A stretch of 41,040 nucleotides of DNA from positions 1 through 41,040 of the forward strand of contig NZ_CAMFHL010000047.1 in the NCBI RefSeq assembly GCF_945952095.1, written 5' to 3'. Made by a program: the position numbers and the translations under genes. This DNA is from an uncultured Arsenicibacter sp. (GTDB lineage: Bacteria; Bacteroidota; Bacteroidia; Cytophagales; Spirosomataceae). The notes beneath the pieces are model-generated. The model ran no database searches. It was given only the letters and a program-made list of their open reading frames with translations, and was not told the origin of the DNA. Positions 7,733 to 14,784 of this stretch are shown piece after piece; position 1 is the stretch's first letter, and each line of letters begins with the position of its first letter.

Positions 7733-8971
7733 ATGCGCGACGCTATTCTGTCAAATCTGGAAAACCCTGAACAACTTGAGAAGCTGTACCGGGAGGATAA
7801 ACCTGCTTTCAAAACGACCTTTAATGCGCTGTATCCAACAGTGCAGCATGACCTGCTCGCACAGGGATGGTACCAGCGCCTGAACTACAGTAAGGAGGAT
7901 GCACTTTGGGGGACACCCGAAGAACGTCTGTTCGTGGTAGTAGCTGCTCTGCTGGCCGCTTTGTCAACGAAATTGCCGGATGTAGCCGGCTTTAGTAAAG
8001 AATTCTTTTTTACGCGTAATATCGGGTTCATTGCCTTTTCCGGACTGATCGCCTACTTCGGCTGGAAAAACAAAATCCGGTGGCAGACCGGCGTTGTGCT
8101 GGCCGGACTGATGCTGGTTGCTGTACTGTACATCAATGCATTGCCGGTGCAGGAGACCGAAGCTGATACGCTGGTACTGGCTTGTATACACCTGCCGTTA
8201 TGGCTCTGGTCGCTGCTGGGTTTTACGTTTGGCGGGGCAACCTTGAAACAGGATAACTGGCCGGGATTCCTGCGCTATAACGGTGAACTGGCCGTCATGA
8301 CGGCGGTGCTGCTCATTTCCGGTGGCCTGACGACCGCAATCACCCTGAACCTGTTCCGGCTGATTGGCTGGAATATTGAGGATTTTTACTTTAACTATGT
8401 GGTTGTTAGTGGACTCGCTGCCTTGCCGGTCGTCGGGACGTTCCTGACCCGGGCGCAACCGACATTGGTGAACAAGGTGTCGCCGGTAATTGCCAACCTT
8501 TTCAGTCCGGTTGCGCTGGTGATGCTGGTGGTGTATCTGGGGGCGACATTTATGGCGAAAAAAGATCCATACCATGACCGCGAATTCCTGCTGTTATTCA
8601 ACGGCTTGCTGATCGGGGTAATGGCATTGATCTTTTTCTCGGTAGCCGGGACCAATAAAGGGAACCGCTTACAGGTGCTGGTCCTGTTTCTGTTGTCACT
8701 GGTTACGCTGGTCATCAACGGCATTGCCTTGTCGGCGGTCTTATTCCGGATTTCGGAGTGGGGAATAACGCCCAACCGCGCCGCCGTGCTGGGAGGGAAT
8801 GTGCTGATGCTGAGTCATCTGATTGTCGTAAGCTACCGCCTCTCCGGCGTGCTGACCCGCCGGTCTGACTTGTCGCTGGTGAGCCGGTCGATGACGTATT
8901 TTATGCCGGTGTATAGCTTCTGGAGTGCCTTTGTGACGTTTGTTTTTCCGGTGCTTTTCGGGTTTAAGTAA
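7733..8971 (+). CDS. Multipass membrane protein, DUF4153-like
   Basis: 412 residues. A soluble N-terminal region of about 60 residues (LEKLYREDKPAFKTTFNALYP) is followed by about ten or eleven hydrophobic segments from about residue 66 to the end. The order resembles the DUF4153 family of Bacteroidota: WGTPEERLF before the first helix, FFFTRNIGFIAF, a central FLRYNGEL segment, and a later paired-helix region. The function of that family is unknown. The gene stands alone behind its own promoter and converges with the nucleotidyltransferase gene, with a hairpin between them. The membrane topology is clear; the family assignment is from memory of its motifs and is less sure. Confidence 0.7.
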   Translation: MRDAILSNLENPEQLEKLYREDKPAFKTTFNALYPTVQHDLLAQGWYQRLNYSKEDALWGTPEERLFVVVAALLAALSTKLPDVAGFSKEFFFTRNIGFIAFSGLIAYFGWKNKIRWQTGVVLAGLMLVAVLYINALPVQETEADTLVLACIHLPLWLWSLLGFTFGGATLKQDNWPGFLRYNGELAVMTAVLLISGGLTTAITLNLFRLIGWNIEDFYFNYVVVSGLAALPVVGTFLTRAQPTLVNKVSPVIANLFSPVALVMLVVYLGATFMAKKDPYHDREFLLLFNGLLIGVMALIFFSVAGTNKGNRLQVLVLFLLSLVTLVINGIALSAVLFRISEWGITPNRAAVLGGNVLMLSHLIVVSYRLSGVLTRRSDLSLVSRSMTYFMPVYSFWSAFVTFVFPVLFGFK

Positions 8972-9004
8972 GGCGGAACGGGCACACGAGCGGCTGCTAT
9001 GGTT

Positions 9005-9039
9005 TCTCTTCCGGAGGTTTTTGACATCCCCGGAAGAGA
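9005..9039. terminator. Hairpin between convergent genes
   Basis: TCTCTTCCGG (9005-9014) pairs perfectly with CCGGAAGAGA (9030-9039) around a 15-nt loop. It lies in the 78-bp gap between the convergent membrane-protein and nucleotidyltransferase genes. There is no T-run on either strand, so its efficiency is uncertain, but the position suits a bidirectional terminator. Confidence 0.45.
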
Positions 9040-9049
9040 TAAAATGCTG

Positions 9050-9829
9050 CTAAGGCAGCTGCTGCACATACTCAATCACCCGTTTTTCGGCCTCGTGCCG
9101 GCGCTCAATGTCCGACGGCATCACGGCATCACGCAGGGTCTGGTAGTAACTGATTATGTTTTGTAAGGCTTTCAGACACGATTGCCGGTCATACGATGCC
9201 AGTGTTGCCTGCATTTGTTCCTGATCCGGTTCCGGTAGCAACTGCTCCAGCTTACGGACGCCTTTCGGGAGCAGATCCCGGCGAATCAGCGAAAGAGGAC
9301 CCAATACCGTCTGTTGCATAAACGAGATAAAGGCTAACGTCTCAAATAACTCGCCGCGACCGATTTTCGTCGCCGCATAATGTATCCAGACCCAGAAACG
9401 GTCTTCAATCCATTGAAAATCAGGATATGGGAACGCCGCTTCTGAGCTGCTCAGAACAGCTGATAGTTGTTGATCCCGCTCCCAGAGGATGACGGGGTCT
9501 TCGACCCGTGACCGCATATCAGGCAGGGCCACAAATTTTAGATCGACGTGTAACAGCGGGTCATCGTACAGGCAAATCAGGAGCCTCGGCTCACCAACGT
9601 GCTCACCGGTAAAGCAAGCCAGTAAATTACCGGCCGATCGGGCTACTGCCTTCCGGACTTCCGTAGAAAGTGCCGCTGTATCGTGTACAATAACCAGATC
9701 AACATCGGAGAAGCGGTCCATCTGCCGGTCTCTCCACGATCCGCCTGCGGCAACACCGATAAAACGTTGATCTTCTGCTAACTGCCGGATAAGCCTGTCG
9801 GCAAATGTCTGATAAACCTGAGGGATCAT
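9050..9829 (-). CDS. Nucleotidyltransferase (aminoglycoside-adenylyltransferase-like fold)
   Basis: 259 residues, cytoplasmic. The N-terminal half is a DNA polymerase beta-type nucleotidyltransferase domain: GGSW (29-32), then SDVDL with Asp42 and Asp44, and a third acid at Asp96 in LHVDLKF. Together these form the metal-binding triad that transfers a nucleotide to a hydroxyl. The helical C-terminal half (about 130-259) is typical of ANT-like stand-alone enzymes. The family includes aminoglycoside adenylyltransferases, but the motifs do not identify a substrate and resistance should not be assumed. It lies downstream of permease 1 on the same strand, separated by a strong hairpin, so it is probably a separate unit. 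The ATG at 9829 begins just before the domain. Confidence 0.8.
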   Translation of the reverse strand: MIPQVYQTFADRLIRQLAEDQRFIGVAAGGSWRDRQMDRFSDVDLVIVHDTAALSTEVRKAVARSAGNLLACFTGEHVGEPRLLICLYDDPLLHVDLKFVALPDMRSRVEDPVILWERDQQLSAVLSSSEAAFPYPDFQWIEDRFWVWIHYAATKIGRGELFETLAFISFMQQTVLGPLSLIRRDLLPKGVRKLEQLLPEPDQEQMQATLASYDRQSCLKALQNIISYYQTLRDAVMPSDIERRHEAEKRVIEYVQQLP

Positions 9830-9918
9830 TTTCGCTTGGTATTGGTTAGAAAATTATCTCAGAACATTTGCTCCGGGCCGTTAGTTCCTGCTCTCGTACA
9901 AGCGGGCACGGCGTAATT

Positions 9919-9945
9919 GCTCCGGTCAGCCTGCCTGACCGGAGC
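9919..9945 (-). terminator. Hairpin downstream of permease 1
   Basis: GCTCCGGTCAG (9919-9929) pairs perfectly over 11 bp with CTGACCGGAGC (9935-9945) around a 5-nt loop, 5 bp past the permease stop. The same CTGACCGGAGC recurs inside the final codons at 9956-9966, so two mutually exclusive pairings are possible. No U-run follows. Confidence 0.5.
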
Positions 9946-9950
9946 CGCCT

Positions 9951-12329
9951 TTATTCTGACCGGAGCGACCGGACCGGATTCACCAGTGCGGCTTTCAGGC
10001 TTTGGTACGAAACTGTCGCCAGGGCAATCAGGATGGCCAGGGCGCCGGCCAGTACAAATAGCCAGATATTCAGGCTAATGCGGTAGTCGAAGGTGCTGAG
10101 CCAGTCGTTGAGCAGCCAGGCTGCCAGCGGACCCGCCAGTAGGCAGGCAACGAGTACCAGCACCACAAAGTCGCGGGAGAGGAGCAGCCAGAGGGTGCTG
10201 ATACCGGCACCGAGAACTTTCCGGATCCCGATCTCCTTGGTACGTTGCTCCATCAGATACGCGGCCAGCCCGAACAGGCCAAGGCACGAAATAAAAACCG
10301 TCAGCAGGGCGAAGATGCCCGCCAGCTGGCCGACCAGCTCTTCCTGATGGAACTTGCGTCCGTATTCGTCGCTCACAAACTGGTAATCAAACGGATAGGC
10401 GGGGTTAAATTTTTCGAAAAGGGGGGCAATCTGCGTGAGCGCTTGTCGGGTGTCGATATGGTCGGAAAGCCGGAAAATAATGCAGTCATCAAAGGCCTGG
10501 CCGGTGGTCAGCATGAGCGGGTTGACGGGCATGTAGGGTGATTCGATAATGCTGTTTTCCATTACACCAATCACATGCAGGCGTTGGCCTGGATTCCAGA
10601 CCATGGCCATTTCCTGCCCGACCGGGTTTTTGAGCCGCATGGCTTTTACGGCGGCCTGATTCAGAATTACAGCGTTGGAGTCAGCACCGGTCACGCTGAA
10701 ATTACGGCCGGCAACCAGCCTGGTCCCCATCGTCCGGAGGTAGCTTGGGGAGGCCGAGATCAGATTCAGCCGCATGATTTCGTCGGGGGCCTTCCCCGAC
10801 CAGTCGACGCGGGTATCGTTCAGGATGGTCGTGGCCGGGCTCGATGCCTTCGTTACCGTTTCGACCAGCCCTGACCGCATGAGTTCGCTTTGCAGTCCGT
10901 CGTATTGCCGGCGGAGATCGTCGGTCATGGTCACCATCATCAGCCGGTCGGGCAGATAACCGGTCGGGCGTTTACGGGCGTAATCCAGCTGTTGGTAGAC
11001 GACAAATGCGCTGATGATCAGTCCGATGGAAATGGTAAACTGCGTCACAACCAATACTTTCCGGGGCCAGCTAGTCTGGCGGCCGGCTGCTATCGTCCCT
11101 TTTAGTACGCGCACCGGGTTGAACGACGAGAGGTAAAAGGCCGGATAGCTGCCCGCCAGCAGTCCTGTAACCAGCGCAAACCCGACGGCCAGCAGCCAGA
11201 ATACCGGATAGAAAAAAGGAAAGGCCAGCCGCTTTTCGGTCAGGTAGTTGAATGCCGGCAGTGTCAGCGAGACGATGAGCAGTGACAGAATGAGAGCAAT
11301 GGCGCTCATCAGCAGGGATTCACTCAGGAACTGCCCGACCAGCTGGCTGCGCAGCGAACCCACCGCTTTCCGGATACCGACTTCCCGTGCCCGTTTCCCC
11401 GACCGGGCCGTTGACAGGTTCATGAAGTTGATGCAGGCAATCAGCAGCACCAGCAGCCCGACAATGGCAAACAACCGGACATACCGGATGAAGCCGCCGG
11501 CGTTCTGCCCGTTTTTAAACTCTCCGTACAGGTGCGTATCAGTAAGGGGGTGGAGAAACACCTCAAAAATAGACTGCGGGTTGTGGCGTTTGATCATGCC
11601 TTTGATTTTGCCGGATACTTTCGCGAAGTCGCTGCCTGTTTTCAGGCGCACAATGACCTGTGTCAGGTTATTGTTCCAGTCGGTTTGCATATCCTTCATC
11701 CACGGCACATTGGCGTTCAGAAAAGCCGTGGGCATCAGGTACTGAAACGTGAGAGAGGTGTTGGCAGGGATCGGTTCGAGCACACCGGTTACTTTCAGGT
11801 CCAGCTGGTTATTCCAGCGGATCAGCTTGTTCAGCGGATCGGTTTTCCCGAAAAGTGCCTGTGCCGTTTCGTGGGTCAGGACAATGGCATTGGGTTCAGT
11901 CAGGGCGGTGCGTGGGTCGCCGGCCGATAGCGGCAGGCCCAGTAGATGCAGGTAGTCAGCACCGACAAACTGACCGGTCCGGATGAGTTTGGTATCGCCG
12001 GCGCGCAGCCCGTCGGCGCGGCCGGTAATGCCCTTAATTTCTTCGGAAACAGCCTCAATTTCAGGAATCTCACCTTTCAGCGCGGCAATGAGCGGTATTG
12101 GTCCGTTCAGTTGTGTCGTGGTTTCGCCGTTGGCGGTGCGGTTGAGCATCACGCGGTACAGGTGGTCATTGCCGGCATAAAACCGGTCGAACGACCATTC
12201 GTCCCATACCCACAGGCCAATCAGCATGGCAGTAGCCATCCCGACGGCGAGGCCGAGGATATTGATGAAGCTGAAGCCTTTGTGCTTCCGCAGATTGCGC
12301 CAGGCAATTTTTATGTAATTCTGATACAT
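9951..12329 (-). CDS. FtsX/MacB-type ABC transporter permease 1
   Basis: 792 residues. The N-terminal motif is NYIKIAWRNLRKHKGFSFINILG with the first membrane helix (about 21-41). A periplasmic MacB-type domain (about 45-280) and an FtsX block of helices (about 284-305, 338-360, 376-398) follow. A fifth helix (about 424-446), a second periplasmic domain and a C-terminal FtsX block (about 671-693, 722-742, 756-778) complete it. REVGIRKAVGS and KEIGIRKVLGA are the cytoplasmic coupling segments after the first helix of each block. Such duplicated permeases work with a separate MacB-like ATPase in mechanotransmission or export of lipids, peptides or drugs; no ATPase gene is in the window. An AraC-type regulator is encoded 110 bp upstream on the same strand and may control it. 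Substrate unknown. Confidence 0.9.
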   Translation of the reverse strand: MYQNYIKIAWRNLRKHKGFSFINILGLAVGMATAMLIGLWVWDEWSFDRFYAGNDHLYRVMLNRTANGETTTQLNGPIPLIAALKGEIPEIEAVSEEIKGITGRADGLRAGDTKLIRTGQFVGADYLHLLGLPLSAGDPRTALTEPNAIVLTHETAQALFGKTDPLNKLIRWNNQLDLKVTGVLEPIPANTSLTFQYLMPTAFLNANVPWMKDMQTDWNNNLTQVIVRLKTGSDFAKVSGKIKGMIKRHNPQSIFEVFLHPLTDTHLYGEFKNGQNAGGFIRYVRLFAIVGLLVLLIACINFMNLSTARSGKRAREVGIRKAVGSLRSQLVGQFLSESLLMSAIALILSLLIVSLTLPAFNYLTEKRLAFPFFYPVFWLLAVGFALVTGLLAGSYPAFYLSSFNPVRVLKGTIAAGRQTSWPRKVLVVTQFTISIGLIISAFVVYQQLDYARKRPTGYLPDRLMMVTMTDDLRRQYDGLQSELMRSGLVETVTKASSPATTILNDTRVDWSGKAPDEIMRLNLISASPSYLRTMGTRLVAGRNFSVTGADSNAVILNQAAVKAMRLKNPVGQEMAMVWNPGQRLHVIGVMENSIIESPYMPVNPLMLTTGQAFDDCIIFRLSDHIDTRQALTQIAPLFEKFNPAYPFDYQFVSDEYGRKFHQEELVGQLAGIFALLTVFISCLGLFGLAAYLMEQRTKEIGIRKVLGAGISTLWLLLSRDFVVLVLVACLLAGPLAAWLLNDWLSTFDYRISLNIWLFVLAGALAILIALATVSYQSLKAALVNPVRSLRSE

Positions 12330-12365
12330 GGGCGGTACGCGGTTTTTCTGCGAATGTACGTACCG

Positions 12366-12382
12366 GCCTGACAGGCAGCCTG
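12366..12382. promoter_or_regulatory. Three alternating GCCTG/CAGGC half-sites
   Basis: GCCTG-a-CAGGC-a-GCCTG: two overlapping palindromes with single-base spacers. They lie in the 110-bp gap between the AraC-type gene and permease 1, about 37 bp before the permease ATG. This could be an operator or a small mRNA hairpin. Confidence 0.3.
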
Positions 12383-12439
12383 TTAAAAAACGTTAATGTT
12401 ATTGTTTGTACGTCGCTGCCGTTATTGCCTGCCTTTGAT

Positions 12440-13285
12440 CTACTGCTCGGCAATGCCGAAACTACGTTCGGGTGCCTGGCTTTCCTGCTGAGCGAACTGC
12501 GTGGGAGTAAGGGCCGTAAATTCGCGGAAGTCGCGGATCAGGTGCTTCTGATCGTAATAGTTCGCTTCCAGAGCGATGCTGAGCCAGTCTTTGCCGGGGT
12601 ATGCATTGCGGAGCTTAATGGCCTGGTCGAAACGGACAATCCGGTCGAACAGTTTCGGGCTGATGCCCAGGCGCTCTACGCTTTTCCGGTAAAACTGCCT
12701 GGTGCTCAGACAGGCCTCGCCGGCCAGCCATTCCATCGACCGCATAGAGGGTGATTGCGTTGAATGGTTGTTCAGCATCAACCGGCTGACTTTATCAATC
12801 GGCAAACTGTCCCGGCGTGACCGCCGTATCAGAAAATGCAGGAAGTTTTCTACAATCCGGACCATTTCTTCGTAGTCGCCGGTACTGCTCAGCCGTTCGT
12901 TAACCTGCCGGATCTCAGCCGAAAACACCGCTTCGGCATCTACAAAGGTATTGGTGAGTTCCGATGAAGGAAGGCCCGTGAGCCGGTAAAGCGCCCCAGG
13001 TTGAAACACAACCTGAAACACAAAGAAATCGCGGCCGACAAAACGATTGGTTACAATCGTTGGCTGTCCGATCAGAGCCGACCGGGGTTTGGCCTGCCGG
13101 TGGCCGTTATTGATGTATTCAACCGTTTCAAGGTCGCGCGGGTAGAAGGCCAGGCAATTGTCGGGACGCGGCCAGTACGGTTTGAAGGGAACTACGGCCG
13201 CCCCTGAAAAATCGAGGTGAATGAGCTGCAAAAGCCTGACATATTCCCGCAGCGAAGGAGCTGGCAGACGATATTCGTAAATCAT
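12440..13285 (-). CDS. AraC-family transcriptional regulator
   Basis: 281 residues. The N-terminal domain (about 1-115, SLREYVRLLQLIHLDF and FVFQVVFQPGALYRLTG) matches the DUF6597-type sensory domain common in Bacteroidota AraC proteins. The C-terminal part (about 165-266) is the double helix-turn-helix: WLAGEACLSTRQFYRKSVERLGISP, then ALEANYYDQKHLIRDFREFTALTPTQF. It is a cytoplasmic DNA-binding regulator, probably responding to a small molecule. It lies directly upstream of permease 1 with the same orientation, which suggests regulation of that gene (inference). The ATG at 13285 opens on the start of the first domain. Effector unknown. Confidence 0.9.
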   Translation of the reverse strand: MIYEYRLPAPSLREYVRLLQLIHLDFSGAAVVPFKPYWPRPDNCLAFYPRDLETVEYINNGHRQAKPRSALIGQPTIVTNRFVGRDFFVFQVVFQPGALYRLTGLPSSELTNTFVDAEAVFSAEIRQVNERLSSTGDYEEMVRIVENFLHFLIRRSRRDSLPIDKVSRLMLNNHSTQSPSMRSMEWLAGEACLSTRQFYRKSVERLGISPKLFDRIVRFDQAIKLRNAYPGKDWLSIALEANYYDQKHLIRDFREFTALTPTQFAQQESQAPERSFGIAEQ

Positions 13286-13340
13286 GACTTAGCTGTTTAT
13301 CGATCCGGCAAGCCTAATGTACGAAAAAAAACGTCAGACA

Positions 13341-13549
13341 GATGGTTATTGGTTACCAGGTGTTGCTGATGGTTACTGGTTGTTGCTGCTAGGTTGCTGG
13401 TGGTTCTGATGGAGTGAATAGTGGTGGCACGACTGGGCGTGCCACCACTCAGGTGATAGCTGGGTTGCCGGTGTCCGGTAGAGCACATAACGCAGAACCA
13501 TCAGCAACTAAAAACAACCAACAGCAACCCAGCAACCACCAGCAACTAA
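13341..13549. repeat. Low-complexity inverted-repeat element with central hairpin
   Basis: In the 269-bp gap between the AraC gene and the secreted-protein gene, the left arm (13341-13412) is built of GTTGCTG/TGGTT words. The right arm (13494-13549) is built of CAGCAAC/AACCA words, roughly its reverse complement. A 13-bp perfect match joins 13393-13405 to 13534-13546. The core carries the separate hairpin at 13420-13449. No ORF, terminal repeat or target duplication was recognised. Confidence 0.55.
13420..13449. terminator. 12-bp perfect hairpin, possible terminator
   Basis: AGTGGTGGCACG (13420-13431) pairs perfectly with CGTGCCACCACT (13438-13449) around a 6-nt loop. It lies about 105 bp past the stop of the secreted-protein gene on the minus strand. 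No T-run follows, so it may instead be the core of the repeat element around it. Confidence 0.4.
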
Positions 13550-13554
13550 ATACA

Positions 13555-14772
13555 TTATTCGCATTTCGTCCCGCCGACCGTAATGGTCTGGGTAGCCGTT
13601 GTTGCCGTACCGCAATTGTTTGCCGGGAACGTGACCGTCAGCGTGTATTGACCCGGTTCCTTCAGGGTATTGGCGAAGACATTGAAAGAGCCGGTATTCC
13701 GGAATACATTGCTGAATACGTATCCGTTAGGGCCGGTAAATACAAATGAATTACCGACTGCCTGACCCTGAATCGTTGTGCCGCAAATGCCGGTGTTACC
13801 CGGATTTACCGAAAGCAGGTTGGTAATAGAGGGCGCAGGTGTGCCGATGTAGACCGAAGCCGACTGATTCAGTAAAAAGACCGCTGACGGGTCCGGGCTA
13901 ATTCCGATGAAAGAGATGGTATGCGTGCCTGCTGCCAGACCGCCACTGGTCTGAAACGTCGCTGTCGGGCCGTCCGGGGTGATTTTTCCTTTCTGAATGG
14001 AACCGTTGTCAATCGTGTAAAGGACATCAAGACTCCCCGATACACTCGGCAATGCGGCAAGTGATACGGTGATTTTGCCATCCGTAGCACAGCCACCGGT
14101 TGCGCTGATCTGTATATTATCGATCGGCGTTGGTCCTGGTAAAACCAATGTAGCCGCGTAAGGCGCGCTGGCGTTGGCATAGGCATCCGTAGCGATAAAC
14201 GTCAGGCTGACTGATGTACCGGAAACCGGGCTGCCCGGTGCCGGTAGCTGCGACACAGTGTAGTTACAGTCTTCATCGACCACCACCTGGTTCCGCAGGT
14301 CGGGCATTGTTATTGTTGCTTTTGAAATAAACTGTTGAGGGGTCTGGCTGTTGATTTCCGGAGCGACATCATCCTTGATGAGCACAGAAAACGAGCACGA
14401 TTTTTTTTGCTGGGTTGTCTGGTCCGTAACTTCTACCGTCACCATCGTCTGACCCGGTCCGAACGCAAAATACTGGCCGCTGTTTCCGGTCGTACTGGCT
14501 GGCAGAAAGGCTGGTGCCGGACTACCGCCCGTAAAGGAGGTGGTATACGCATAATTGCCGGAACCGCCCGTCGCAGAGGCATTACCCAGTTGGAAGATAC
14601 GTTGGCATTTCGTTGCCGGCGTTACAAAATTTGACGGAACATCAGCCGAAAGGACCGAACTGAACGTGGTGGTGACTGACTGTGGACAGGTAATATCCAA
14701 TGGATCTTGATGCCCGAAGGCCGTCGCGGAGGTGAGGCCGAAAAGGCTTAGCAAAGTAATCAGTTGTTTCAT
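13555..14772 (-). CDS. Secreted multi-domain Ig/HYR-like protein of unknown function
   Basis: 405 residues with a signal peptide (MKQLITLLSLFGLTSATAFG, 1-20). The rest is Ser/Thr/Gly/Pro-rich, with features of beta-sandwich repeats. There are motifs like those of HYR (hyalin) domains (DVAPEINSQTPQQF; VSLTFIATDAYANAS, about 125-210) and later Ig-like segments with paired cysteines (GGCATDGKITVS; GICGTTIQG; NNCGTATTATQTI). I see no catalytic motif, membrane anchor or clear type IX secretion C-terminal domain. It is encoded 12 bp downstream of the PNGase F-like gene, so the two are probably co-transcribed. A role in binding glycoprotein or in surface adhesion would fit (inference). I do not recognise a specific family for the whole protein. 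Confidence 0.85.
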   Translation of the reverse strand: MKQLITLLSLFGLTSATAFGHQDPLDITCPQSVTTTFSSVLSADVPSNFVTPATKCQRIFQLGNASATGGSGNYAYTTSFTGGSPAPAFLPASTTGNSGQYFAFGPGQTMVTVEVTDQTTQQKKSCSFSVLIKDDVAPEINSQTPQQFISKATITMPDLRNQVVVDEDCNYTVSQLPAPGSPVSGTSVSLTFIATDAYANASAPYAATLVLPGPTPIDNIQISATGGCATDGKITVSLAALPSVSGSLDVLYTIDNGSIQKGKITPDGPTATFQTSGGLAAGTHTISFIGISPDPSAVFLLNQSASVYIGTPAPSITNLLSVNPGNTGICGTTIQGQAVGNSFVFTGPNGYVFSNVFRNTGSFNVFANTLKEPGQYTLTVTFPANNCGTATTATQTITVGGTKCE

Positions 14773-14784
14773 AGTTAATTGGTT

